A DNA stretch of 46,115 nucleotides, taken from Streptomyces rugosispiralis (GTDB lineage: Bacteria > Actinomycetota > Actinomycetes > Streptomycetales > Streptomycetaceae). Positions 1-7,229 of this stretch are shown here, one piece after another. The notes below the pieces were generated by a model that was not told where the DNA came from, ran no database searches, and saw only the letters and a list, made by a program, of their open reading frames with translations. The position numbers and the translations under genes were made by a program. Every line of letters begins with the position of its first letter. Position 1 is the stretch's first letter. The stretch lies in NCBI RefSeq assembly GCF_024505145.1, contig NZ_JANIAA010000059.1, positions 1-46,115 on the forward strand, read 5' to 3'.

Positions 1-60
1 ATGGGATGACGGGGGGTCTTCGTGTTTCACTCTCGCAAACGAATAGCTTGCACGGGCAAA

Positions 61-132
61 GTTGAGCGGGCCGGCCGGGCCGGCGTTGAGCGGGCCGGCC
101 AGGCCGGCGTTGAGCGGGCCGACCGGCCGGTA
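61..132. repeat. 24-bp tandem repeat, three copies
   Basis: Three head-to-tail copies of a 24-bp unit beginning GTTGAGCGGGCCGGCC start at 61, 85 and 109. The second copy has one change and the third is more diverged. The array ends 20 bp before the first coding region and is rich in CCGGCC palindromes that could fold. Bases 1-60 show no gene. Confidence 0.8.
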
Positions 133-151
133 AGACGAGGAGTGACGCGCG

Positions 152-1507
152 ATGAAGGACCGCCGCAAGGTCAGGGCCGGTCTCGCCGCGGCGGCGGCGC
201 TGTGCGCGGTGGCCGCGGCACCGGGCACGTCTCTCGCCGACGGCGCCGCCGGGGCCCGGGCGTACGAGACCCGCGGCACCCGGATATCCGGCTCCGACGG
301 TGACGCGGGAGCCCCTTCCCTGACGGCCGGCCATACCTATGTCGACAGCGTCGGGCCGGGCGAGAAGCGGCACTACGGCGTGACGCTCGACACGAAGTCG
401 GCCGCTTATGTCTCGGCGGTCGCGGCACCCCGGCCGGGCGCGGAGGTGACCTCGTATCGCGACGGCGTGAAGGTGACCCTGGAGAGCCCCGACGGGGGCA
501 TCTGTGGCACCGCCTCCCCCAAGATCGAGACGAGCGGTGTGGCCTATCCCCTGGCCGACTACGCCTCCCGCCAGATCGACTCCGGCCCGGCCTCCTGCCA
601 CCAGGCGGGGCGCTATGCGGTGACGCTGGAGCGCCAGGACGGGTCCCCGGACCCGGAGCGCTGGCCCGTGGAACTCCGGCTGATGGTGGAGCCACCGGTG
701 AAGGGCGGGGCCACGGGGGCGGCCCCGGAGGGGAGTTCGAGCCCGCCGTCGCCCGAACCGCTGGACGGCACTCCGTTGCCGAGGCGCGGCGGGCGCGGCT
801 TCACCGACGCGCCGACCCTGGGGACCGGGGTGTGGAAGGACGAGATCACGCCGGGGGAGACGCACTTCTACCGGGTGCCCGTGGACTGGGGGCAGCGCCT
901 CTCCGCCGTCGCCGAACTGTCCGCCGACGGCAAGGACCAGAGCACCCGTCCGCTCGACCGCGCCCTGGCGCTGCACGCCTACAACCCGGCGCGCGGGCTC
1001 GCGAAGCGCGGCACCCCCGCCGCACAGGACGGCGAGTCGCTCCGCACCCAGGTGGCCACCGCGCCGGTGGCCTACGGAAACCGGTATGCGAACACCGGCT
1101 CCACGGTCCGCGCGATGAGCTTCAGCGGTGGGTACTTCCTGGCGGTCACCCTCAACCCGCCGCGGGTGGCACCGCATCTGAACGGTTCGGTGCCGGTCGT
1201 GCTGCGGGTACGGGTCGCGGGCGACGCGCGCGGCGGGCCCACCTACGGCAAGGACCCGGTCAAGGCGGGGTTCGGCCTCACGGCGGCCGACCGGCGGGCG
1301 GCCAAGCGGCATCCGGCCGCGGCGGACGGCGACGGGGCGGGGAGTTCCGGCTCCGGCGCCGCCGACTCGAAGGACGCGCTGCGGGTGGTGGGGTACGCGG
1401 GGATCGGCACCGGGACGGCGCTGGTGCTCGGGCTCGGGGTGTGGACGCTCACCGCCCGGCGGCGAACCTCGGCGCGGCAGCGGTACGGGCCGCCGCCCGC
1501 TTGGTAG
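152..1507 (+). CDS. Secreted, C-terminally membrane-anchored protein of unknown function
   Basis: This is a 451-residue protein I do not recognise. Residues 1-30 form a clear signal peptide: basic start (MKDRRK), Ala-rich core and a cleavage-like SLADG. Two related beta-rich segments follow, around residues 65-170 (YVDSVGPGEKRHYGVTLD) and 225-345 (WKDEITPGETHFYRVPVDW), which look like an internal duplication. A Ser/Pro/Gly linker separates them. Near the C-terminus (about 408-430) is one membrane helix followed by an ARRR stop-transfer. There is no LPXTG or LAXTG motif, so it is not an obvious sortase substrate. The ATG is preceded by GAGGAG at 137-142. It converges on the kinase gene with a 36-bp gap. 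A wall or membrane surface role is inferred. Confidence 0.8.
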   Translation: MKDRRKVRAGLAAAAALCAVAAAPGTSLADGAAGARAYETRGTRISGSDGDAGAPSLTAGHTYVDSVGPGEKRHYGVTLDTKSAAYVSAVAAPRPGAEVTSYRDGVKVTLESPDGGICGTASPKIETSGVAYPLADYASRQIDSGPASCHQAGRYAVTLERQDGSPDPERWPVELRLMVEPPVKGGATGAAPEGSSSPPSPEPLDGTPLPRRGGRGFTDAPTLGTGVWKDEITPGETHFYRVPVDWGQRLSAVAELSADGKDQSTRPLDRALALHAYNPARGLAKRGTPAAQDGESLRTQVATAPVAYGNRYANTGSTVRAMSFSGGYFLAVTLNPPRVAPHLNGSVPVVLRVRVAGDARGGPTYGKDPVKAGFGLTAADRRAAKRHPAAADGDGAGSSGSGAADSKDALRVVGYAGIGTGTALVLGLGVWTLTARRRTSARQRYGPPPAW

Positions 1508-1543
1508 TTGGCGGCCGTTTCGTAGTTGTGGCCCGGGGCCGTG

Positions 1544-3256
1544 TCAGCCCGCTGCCACCAGGGCCCAGGCGCCGATCGCGAAGCACAGCGCCGCCACGAC
1601 CAGGATCGAGAGCGTCGCTTTTCGGGACGGTCCGGGGCGCCGCCGTGTCGTGGCGGGAACCTGCGGCCGCTCCGCGGTGTATGGACGAGTAGAAGGGAAA
1701 ACACGCGGGGGCGGCGTGGGTGTCGGGGTCGGAGTCGGCGTGGGTGTCGGCGTTGGCGTCGGTGTCGGCGTGTGTGCCGCGTTCGGAGCGGGAGCGGGGG
1801 TGGGCGTATGCGGGTGCGGGTGCTGCACCGGCTGTACGGGGTGTGGGGGCTGCTGTGGTGCGTGGTGCGGGTGGTGTACGGGCGGCTGTGGGGCCGGTGG
1901 GATCGGGGCCGCGGTCGAGGGGGTCGGCGGGGTCAGCGGGTGGGGTATGGACGGCCGCTGGACCGGTGGGGGCGGAGTCGCGGGCTGGGCGGTCGGCGGC
2001 GGGGGTGTCGGCGTCGGTGGGCCCGCGGGCCGGGGCGGCGGGGTCTGGTGCGGTGGGGGCTGGTTCGGAGGCGTCTGGGCGTGCGGCGGTTCGGGGTGCC
2101 GGACTTCGGCGTGCGGGACGCCGGAGGACGGAGTTCCAGGAGCCCCGGGGGCCTCGGTGTGCGGGGCGCGCGGCTGGTCGTTCCGGGGGAGCGGCGGTGG
2201 GAGGGTGAAGCTGCCGGTGTCGGACATGGAAGGCCGTGGGGCGGCCGGCTGCTGGGGAGCCGCGTCGGGGCCGGGGGCCGCCTCGTCGGAGGGGCCCGAG
2301 TCGGCCGCGGACTGGTGCCGGGCCGGCACCGCGCCGTTGCCCTGGGGCGGGTCGGCCTTCGCGTGGCGGCGGCGCGGCCGGGTGGGACCGTCGGGGCCGA
2401 AGCCGGTCGGCAGCGGCCCGAGTTGGTCGAAGACCTCGATGGCATCGTCGTCCAGGTCGGCCTCGGGCAGCAGATCGACCGCCGTCGCCAGCGCCTTCCG
2501 CGCGCCCGTGGCGGTGCGGAAGCGGTTCTCGGGGTCCGGCTGCAGCAGTCCCGCGGTCACCTGCCACAGGGGTTCGGGCACCCCGGCGGGTGCGTTCGGC
2601 ACGCCTTGCTCGAAGAGCTTGACGAGCGCCTCCCCGTCCGGCTTGTGCCCGGTGATCAGATAGAGCGCCACCAGCCCGACGGCGAAGAGGTCCGCGGGAA
2701 AGTCGGGGTCGTCGCCCATCATCTGCTCGGGCGCGAAGTAACCCGGCGTGCCCATCACGTAGTTGGCCTCGGTGAGGCGCGGCTCGCCCTTGGTCAGCGC
2801 GATGCCGAAGTCGGACAGCCGGACGTGCGGCCGTCCGGTCCCGGTGGATTCCAGCAGAATGTTCGCGGGTTTGATATCCCGGTGCACCACGCCCTCGGCG
2901 TGCACCGCGGCCAGCCCGGAGAGCAACTGGTCGATCAGGGTGCACACATAGCGGGGCGGCAGCGGGCCGTAGTCCCCGATCAGATGGGCGAACGAGCCGC
3001 CGCCCACCAGGTCCATGGTGAACAGCACCTTGTCGTCGTCGGCCGCCCAGCTGGCCGGTGCCAGCACATGGGGGTGATCGATCCGGAGGGCCTGTTCCCG
3101 GACGAAGCGCAGCAGCGTATGGGCGTCACGTTGCTGGAGTACCTTCGCTGCCACGTACCGTCGGCGGCGGTGGTCCCAGACGCGCCATACCGCGCCCACG
3201 CCCCCGCGCCCGATCGGGTCCACCAGCTCGTACCGGCCCGCGAAGATCTCACCCAT
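1544..3256 (-). CDS. Membrane-anchored Ser/Thr protein kinase with Pro/Thr-rich linker
   Basis: A Hanks-type eukaryotic-like Ser/Thr kinase of 570 residues. The N-terminal catalytic domain (about 8-265) has a glycine loop GRGGVGAVW, the ATP lysine in VAAK (K38), HRDIKPAN (catalytic D127) and DFG at 149-151, so it should be active. A very long low-complexity linker of Pro, Ala, Thr and His (about 290-530) ends in an uninterrupted Thr-Pro run. One membrane helix closes the protein (about 546-568), leaving almost no extracellular part. There are no PASTA domains, unlike the second kinase in this window. The HTH gene lies 45 bp upstream on the same strand, so the two are probably cotranscribed. 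The Thr-Pro run could serve as a phosphorylation target or a spacer; that is inference. Confidence 0.9.
   Translation of the reverse strand: MGEIFAGRYELVDPIGRGGVGAVWRVWDHRRRRYVAAKVLQQRDAHTLLRFVREQALRIDHPHVLAPASWAADDDKVLFTMDLVGGGSFAHLIGDYGPLPPRYVCTLIDQLLSGLAAVHAEGVVHRDIKPANILLESTGTGRPHVRLSDFGIALTKGEPRLTEANYVMGTPGYFAPEQMMGDDPDFPADLFAVGLVALYLITGHKPDGEALVKLFEQGVPNAPAGVPEPLWQVTAGLLQPDPENRFRTATGARKALATAVDLLPEADLDDDAIEVFDQLGPLPTGFGPDGPTRPRRRHAKADPPQGNGAVPARHQSAADSGPSDEAAPGPDAAPQQPAAPRPSMSDTGSFTLPPPLPRNDQPRAPHTEAPGAPGTPSSGVPHAEVRHPEPPHAQTPPNQPPPHQTPPPRPAGPPTPTPPPPTAQPATPPPPVQRPSIPHPLTPPTPSTAAPIPPAPQPPVHHPHHAPQQPPHPVQPVQHPHPHTPTPAPAPNAAHTPTPTPTPTPTPTPTPTPTPPPRVFPSTRPYTAERPQVPATTRRRPGPSRKATLSILVVAALCFAIGAWALVAAG
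1712..1772. repeat. 6-bp period microsatellite coding for Thr-Pro repeats
   Basis: About ten near-copies of a GGNGTC/GGCGTN hexamer run through the end of the kinase gene. Read on the minus strand they give an unbroken Thr-Pro repeat just before the membrane helix. Such tracts change length easily by slippage in units of two residues without breaking frame. Confidence 0.8.
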
Positions 3257-3301
3257 CGCGCCGTGCCCGCCCCGTCATCGACTCGTCAGCAGTTCAGCCC
3301 G

Positions 3302-3847
3302 TCAGCTCTGGTACGCCTCGTAGTGGGCGACCGCCTCGGCGGTCCGCCCGGCGCCGTACACACGGAGAAACTCTGCCAGCTCGGGGTGGGTGGGGGCGAG
3401 GGAGTCGGCGGCATCGATGATGTCCCCCGCGGCCGCCACGGACCGCAGCAGCGACTGGATCTCGCGCACCACTCGCCGTACGGTCGGGGCGCCCGTGCTC
3501 GCCGTGGTCTGGGTGGAGTTGAGGACCGAGCCGCCCGCGGACTTCTTGATCTCCTCCATGCGCTCGGCGGCCTCGGCGGCGCTGACCCTGCCGTCCGCCG
3601 CCTGGCTGGACAGCTCCTGCAGCGCCTGCACCCGCTGGACCACGGCAGGATTGCCGATCTTGGCGCGCTGACCGCTCATGAGCTGCGAGAGCATGGGCGC
3701 GGACAGACCGAGGACGGCGGCGAGACGGGCTTGGTTCAGGCCGAGATCGTCGATGAGACGGCGAAAGAGCGCTCCCAGCGGCTCCCCGTACCAGCTGCGC
3801 TGAAGCTCCCGTGCACGCGCGGTGGCATCCTGCTGTGTTGCGTCCAT
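3302..3847 (-). CDS. Helix-turn-helix DNA-binding protein
   Basis: A 181-residue cytosolic protein. Residues 24-60 form an XRE/Cro-like helix-turn-helix (LGLNQARLAAVLGLSAPMLSQLMSGQRAKIGNP). An Ala/Glu-rich helical segment and a C-terminal all-helical region (about 120-181) follow, the latter possibly for dimerisation. The ATG at 3847 is preceded by GGGGAG. It is the first gene of a probable two-gene unit with the Ser/Thr kinase, which makes it a plausible phosphorylation substrate; that link is inferred from position only. Targets are unknown. Confidence 0.85.
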   Translation of the reverse strand: MDATQQDATARARELQRSWYGEPLGALFRRLIDDLGLNQARLAAVLGLSAPMLSQLMSGQRAKIGNPAVVQRVQALQELSSQAADGRVSAAEAAERMEEIKKSAGGSVLNSTQTTASTGAPTVRRVVREIQSLLRSVAAAGDIIDAADSLAPTHPELAEFLRVYGAGRTAEAVAHYEAYQS

Positions 3848-3965
3848 CTCGCTCTCCCCTTCGCTTCGCTGCCGCGAATCTTGCGTGGCATCCTACGGAG
3901 AGCGCTACGCGCGAGCGATACCCGGTCGGGAATGGTGGTCGGTACCAGGTATCCTGATCGGCGAA

Positions 3966-4038
3966 GGGGCCTTAGCTCAGTTGGTAGAGCGCCGTCTTTG
4001 CATGGCGGATGTCAGGAGTTCGACTCTCCTAGGCTCCA
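3966..4038 (+). tRNA. tRNA-Ala (anticodon TGC)
   Basis: Full cloverleaf of 73 nt. The acceptor arms GGGGCCT and AGGCTCC pair with the G3:U70 wobble diagnostic of alanine tRNA. The D-loop is AGCTCAGTTGGTAGAGC, the anticodon loop holds TGC, and the T-arm is CAGGAGTTCGACTCTCCT(A). The CCA end is not encoded: the next bases are CCT. Confidence 0.97.
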
Positions 4039-4043
4039 CCTCC

Positions 4044-4088
4044 CACATCAGCCAGGACAGCGGACCGATGTCCTGGCTGATGTGTTTT
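4044..4088 (+). terminator. Strong intrinsic terminator after tRNA-Ala
   Basis: A perfect 16-bp stem (CACATCAGCCAGGACA, 4044-4059, with its complement at 4069-4084) and a 9-nt loop, followed immediately by TTTT. It begins six bases after the tRNA. The stem is unusually long and AT-containing for this genome, and the U-tract points to plus-strand termination. Confidence 0.9.
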
Positions 4089-4226
4089 CGCCCCCGATAT
4101 CGGTGTTGCCACTCTTGCTCATTGCCCGGCGCAACACCCGTGGGATGCTCCAGGGTGTTTTCCACAACTCGGGCAGATCGCCCGGGAGTCGTCTGATCGG
4201 TGCGTTGCGCCGTACAGGGGGACACG

Positions 4227-5378
4227 ATGAGTGGGCTGCATCCGCTGGGCGGGAACCTGCCCGAGGAGTGCCGGGCGTTCGCTGTGGAGCTGAGGAAGCT
4301 GTTCCTGGGGCTGGGGGTCTCGGTGCGCAGATACGCGGTGCGCAGGCACCGGGATCCGAGCACCATCTCGCGGTTCCTGAACGGCACCCGCATCCCGCCG
4401 TGGGAGTTCGTCTTCGATCTGTTCACCGATCTCGCCGAGCGGCGGGGCGTCGCCCCCACCCCGGCCGCCATCGAGCTGGTGCGGGAGCTGCACCGGGCCG
4501 CGGTCCGCACCAGCCGCTCCCCCGGGCATGCCATGGAGATCCTGCAGATCCAGCTTGCCGACGCCGACCGGGACGCGCGGGTCTCCATGGCGCACCAGGA
4601 CGTGCTGGGCGGGGCGCTGCTGGACCTCAAGCACCGCATCGCCGATCTCGAGGTGCGGCTGAACCAGGCCGAGGCGGCATGGGCGACAGAGCGCGCCCGG
4701 GCGGACGCGCTGGAGCGGGACATCCCGGACCGGGAGGAGCTGATCAAGGAGCGGGACCTGCTCCAGCAGGAGGTGCGGCGGCTCACCGAGGAGCTGGACG
4801 AGGTGCGGCTGCGAGGGCGGCTGGCGGAGGAGCGCTGTCTGGTCCTGGAGCGGCAGCTGGCCATGGTGGAGTCCCAGCGTCCGGCCGTGGTGCCACAGCA
4901 GGAGGAGGAGCCCATGGGACGGGAGGGGCCCGCGGCGCCCCAGCGGGCCGTGGGGCCGCGGCCGAAGATCCTCGTGGTGGACGACCAGCAGAACAATCTG
5001 CTGGCCATGGAGGCCGTGCTGGCCACGCTCGACCAGGAGCTGGTGACCGCGACCTCCGGGCAGGAGGCCCTGAAGGCGCTGCTCGACCATGACGACTTCG
5101 CGGTGATCCTGCTGGATGTGCAGATGCCCGAGATGGACGGCTACGAGACGGCGGCCCACATCAAGCGGCGCCCCCGTAACCGCGACATCCCGATCATCTT
5201 CCTCACCGCGATGGGCTCCGATCCCGAACACTCCTCGCGGGGCTATGCGGCCGGTGCGGTGGATTACATGGCCAAGCCGTTCGACCCCTGGGCACTGCGG
5301 GCCAAGGTCTCGGTCTTCACCGAGATCTTCCTGGAGCGGCGGCAGCGCCGTTCCCACGGGGAGGACCCGGTGGACTGA
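4227..5378 (+). CDS. HTH - coiled coil - response regulator receiver fusion
   Basis: A 383-residue protein with three parts. Residues 15-75 resemble an XRE-type helix-turn-helix (VRRYAVRRHRDPSTISRFLNGTRIPPWEF). Residues 105-215 are a long charged helix, a likely coiled coil for dimerisation. Residues 246-370 are a complete receiver domain with the acidic pair D252/D253, phosphoacceptor D297 in LLDVQMPEMDG, T327 and K350 (AKPFD), so phosphorylation should work. No output domain follows the receiver; the DNA-binding part is at the other end, the reverse of ordinary regulators. No histidine kinase gene is adjacent. The ATG at 4227 is chosen because GGGGGAC precedes it; an in-frame GTG at 4200 has no such site. 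Regulatory targets are unknown. Confidence 0.87.
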   Translation: MSGLHPLGGNLPEECRAFAVELRKLFLGLGVSVRRYAVRRHRDPSTISRFLNGTRIPPWEFVFDLFTDLAERRGVAPTPAAIELVRELHRAAVRTSRSPGHAMEILQIQLADADRDARVSMAHQDVLGGALLDLKHRIADLEVRLNQAEAAWATERARADALERDIPDREELIKERDLLQQEVRRLTEELDEVRLRGRLAEERCLVLERQLAMVESQRPAVVPQQEEEPMGREGPAAPQRAVGPRPKILVVDDQQNNLLAMEAVLATLDQELVTATSGQEALKALLDHDDFAVILLDVQMPEMDGYETAAHIKRRPRNRDIPIIFLTAMGSDPEHSSRGYAAGAVDYMAKPFDPWALRAKVSVFTEIFLERRQRRSHGEDPVD

Positions 5379-5468
5379 GCTGGGGCCGGAGTCGGAGCCG
5401 ACCCCCGGGCCGGAGCGGGAGCCGGGGCCGGGCTGGGGCCGGGGAAGGCGCCGGGGCCGGGGAATAGG

Positions 5469-5506
5469 ACGAGGGGCGGGCGATCAGGAGATCTCCCGCC
5501 CCTCGT
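5469..5506. terminator. Bidirectional hairpin between convergent genes
   Basis: A perfect 12-bp stem (ACGAGGGGCGGG with its complement at 5495-5506) around a 14-nt loop, between the receiver fusion (plus) and the DUF5324 gene (minus). It has no clear U-tract on either strand. Confidence 0.65.
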
Positions 5507-5540
5507 GGAGGGCCTCGTGGAGGGCCTAGTGGAGGGCTTG
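5505..5540. repeat. 12-bp tandem repeat, three copies
   Basis: Three copies of GTGGAGGGCCTN start at 5505, 5517 and 5529, just after the terminator-like hairpin and before the stop of the DUF5324 gene. No function is evident. Confidence 0.75.
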
Positions 5541-5565
5541 CGCCGGGCGCCGTGGGCGGCGCCGT

Positions 5566-6288
5566 TCAGCGCTCGTCGTCCCTGCGGGCCTCGGCCTCGG
5601 CCTGCTTGGCCTGCACCTCGGGGTCGAGGGCGTTCTGATCGCTGCCGTCCACCGCCGAGAGCCGCTCGCGGTCGCCCACCTCGGTCGCCGCCGGGGGCTC
5701 GACCAGCCAGTCGGGGTTGGCCTGCTTGTCCCACCACTTCCACGCGGCGTAGACGGCCGCACCGACCAGCCCGATGAAGGCCGCCCGCTTGGCGAAGCGG
5801 GCCGTCCGGGCCCGGCGGCGGTGCTTCCGGGCGAGCTTCTCGATCTCCGCGGCCGTCACATGGGTGCGCAGCGCCGCGATGGCCGCCGCCGTGCGGACGG
5901 TCGCCTCCTCGCGTGCCGGTCCTGCGGCGGCGCGCACTCCGGCCATCGCCTGCTCCACCCGCGGTGCGGTGTAGTCGGCGGCGTGGCGTGCCGCCTTACG
6001 GGTCCGCTTGGCGGCCCGGGTGGCGGCCTTGTCCACCTTCGGCGGCAGGGTGCCGCGGGCCTGGTTGAGCCGTGGCGCGATATGGGAGTGGTACTGGGCT
6101 CCGGCCGTGCACCGGGCCTGGTGTGCCGCGGTCGAGACCTTCGGCGCCAGCCGGACGCGGGCCTCGTGCGCGTAGTGCGTCGCGGTGTCCTTGGCCGTGC
6201 CGGCATAGGGCGCCACCGCCTCCGCGGCGTGCAGGACGCTGCCCTTGGCTGTGCCGGTCGCGGCTCGCACGCTGTCAATGCGGGTCAC
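5566..6288 (-). CDS. DUF5324 family protein with one membrane segment
   Basis: A 240-residue protein that I place in the DUF5324 family of streptomycetes on overall pattern (MTRIDSVRAATGTAKGS start and Ala/His/Arg-rich helical repeats). Residues 1-165 are almost wholly helical, amphipathic and strongly basic, with many AA-K/R repeats. A hydrophobic stretch (about 170-185, AFIGLVGAAVYAAWKWW) is a probable single membrane helix, followed by a short acidic tail. The GTG at 6288 has GAGGAGG a few bases upstream. The basic helices could contact DNA or the membrane face; function is unknown. Confidence 0.8.
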   Translation of the reverse strand: MTRIDSVRAATGTAKGSVLHAAEAVAPYAGTAKDTATHYAHEARVRLAPKVSTAAHQARCTAGAQYHSHIAPRLNQARGTLPPKVDKAATRAAKRTRKAARHAADYTAPRVEQAMAGVRAAAGPAREEATVRTAAAIAALRTHVTAAEIEKLARKHRRRARTARFAKRAAFIGLVGAAVYAAWKWWDKQANPDWLVEPPAATEVGDRERLSAVDGSDQNALDPEVQAKQAEAEARRDDER

Positions 6289-6584
6289 GGGATCCTCCTC
6301 CTCGGTGGCGTGGTCAAGCTCCGGGGTTCAGAGTCGTGCGTTCTCGTTGCTCGCTCTATTTGCCCAGTTTCGTGTTTCCATCCCAAGAAAGATCATGCCT
6401 GTTTGTGGAGATCATGCCCGTTCGCAGCATGGCCGGCATGTGTGATCGGGCATCTGGGTCATACGGAGGATTCTCGGGGAAACCGCGCGGATCGGCGCGC
6501 CGGGCGTCGCCTCAGCCGCTACTCGTCCGCCTTCCGTCCGTGCGAGGATCAGGAGACGTAAGTGAAAACGATGGAAGGTTGATC
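6289..6584. other. Divergent intergenic region, no gene seen
   Basis: These 296 bp between the DUF5324 gene and ppiA should hold both promoters. They are less GC-rich than the flanks around 6340-6410. An imperfect direct repeat, GATCATGCCYGTT, occurs at about 6391 and 6411. I see no convincing small gene or RNA. Confidence 0.5.
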
Positions 6585-7118
6585 GTGGCCGAGCAGCTAT
6601 ACGCCACCCTGAAGACGAACAACGGCGACATCGTGGTCCGGCTGCTGCCGAACCACGCGCCCAAGACGGTCAAGAACTTTGTCGAACTGGCCGAAGGCAG
6701 TCGCGAGTGGACCCACCCGGCCACTGGCAAGAAGGCCAAGGAGAAGCTCTACGACGGCACCGTCTTCCACCGGGTGATCAGTGGCTTCATGATCCAGGGC
6801 GGGGACCCGCTGGGCAACGGGACCGGTGGTCCCGGCTATGAGTTCGGCGACGAGTTCCACCCGGACCTGGCCTTCAACAAGCCGTACCTGCTCGCGATGG
6901 CCAACGCCGGCCCGGGCACCAACGGCTCGCAGTTCTTCATCACGGTCTCCCCGACCGCGTGGCTGACCGGTAAGCACACCATCTTCGGCGAGGTCGTCGA
7001 CGAGGGCAGCAAGAAGGTCGTCGACGCGATCGCGGGCACCGCGACCAACCCGCGCACCGACCGTCCGCTCCAGGACGTCGTCATCGAGTCGGTCGTCGTG
7101 GAGACGCGCGAGGGCTGA
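6585..7118 (+). CDS. ppiA: Peptidyl-prolyl cis-trans isomerase, cyclophilin type
   Basis: A cytosolic single-domain cyclophilin of 177 residues that isomerises Xaa-Pro bonds during folding. The family core is intact: FHRVISGFMIQGGDP (catalytic Arg in FHR), GTGGPGYEF, AMANAGPGTNGSQFFIT and the WLTGKHTIFGEV loop that normally contacts cyclosporin. No signal peptide is present. The GTG at 6585 follows GGAAGG and gives the usual family length. Its place next to the crgA/pknB region matches ppiA in other actinobacteria. Confidence 0.95.
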   Translation: MAEQLYATLKTNNGDIVVRLLPNHAPKTVKNFVELAEGSREWTHPATGKKAKEKLYDGTVFHRVISGFMIQGGDPLGNGTGGPGYEFGDEFHPDLAFNKPYLLAMANAGPGTNGSQFFITVSPTAWLTGKHTIFGEVVDEGSKKVVDAIAGTATNPRTDRPLQDVVIESVVVETREG

Positions 7119-7139
7119 ACCCGTACGGGGAACTTTCAT

Positions 7140-7185
7140 GCCCCGCTTGTCCGTGTGAACAAGTGTCCGTGTGAACAAGCGGGGC
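7140..7185. repeat. 16-bp tandem duplication inside an inverted repeat
   Basis: TGTCCGTGTGAACAAG is present twice in a row (7148-7163 and 7164-7179) without a mismatch. The outer sequences GCCCCGCTTGT (7140-7150) and ACAAGCGGGGC (7175-7185) form a perfect 11-bp inverted repeat, so the element could act as a ppiA terminator whose loop was lengthened by duplication. Confidence 0.75.
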
Positions 7186-7229
7186 GGGGGAACGCCCGAC
7201 TAGAAGTGGACAAGGGGCGAGGGGACACC

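Noticed and set aside
4102..4138. GGTGTTGC/GCAACACC inverted repeat upstream of the receiver fusion
   Set aside because: Only 8 bp with a 21-bp spacer and no conserved context. It may be an operator, but evidence is too thin to list.
4158..4166. TTTTCCACA as a DnaA box
   Set aside because: One mismatch and no other box nearby.
1526..5092. A 1188-codon plus-strand open frame across the kinase, HTH gene and tRNA-Ala
   Set aside because: It runs antisense to two clear genes and through a tRNA. Its composition is Arg/Gly-rich, the usual shadow of high-GC codon bias.
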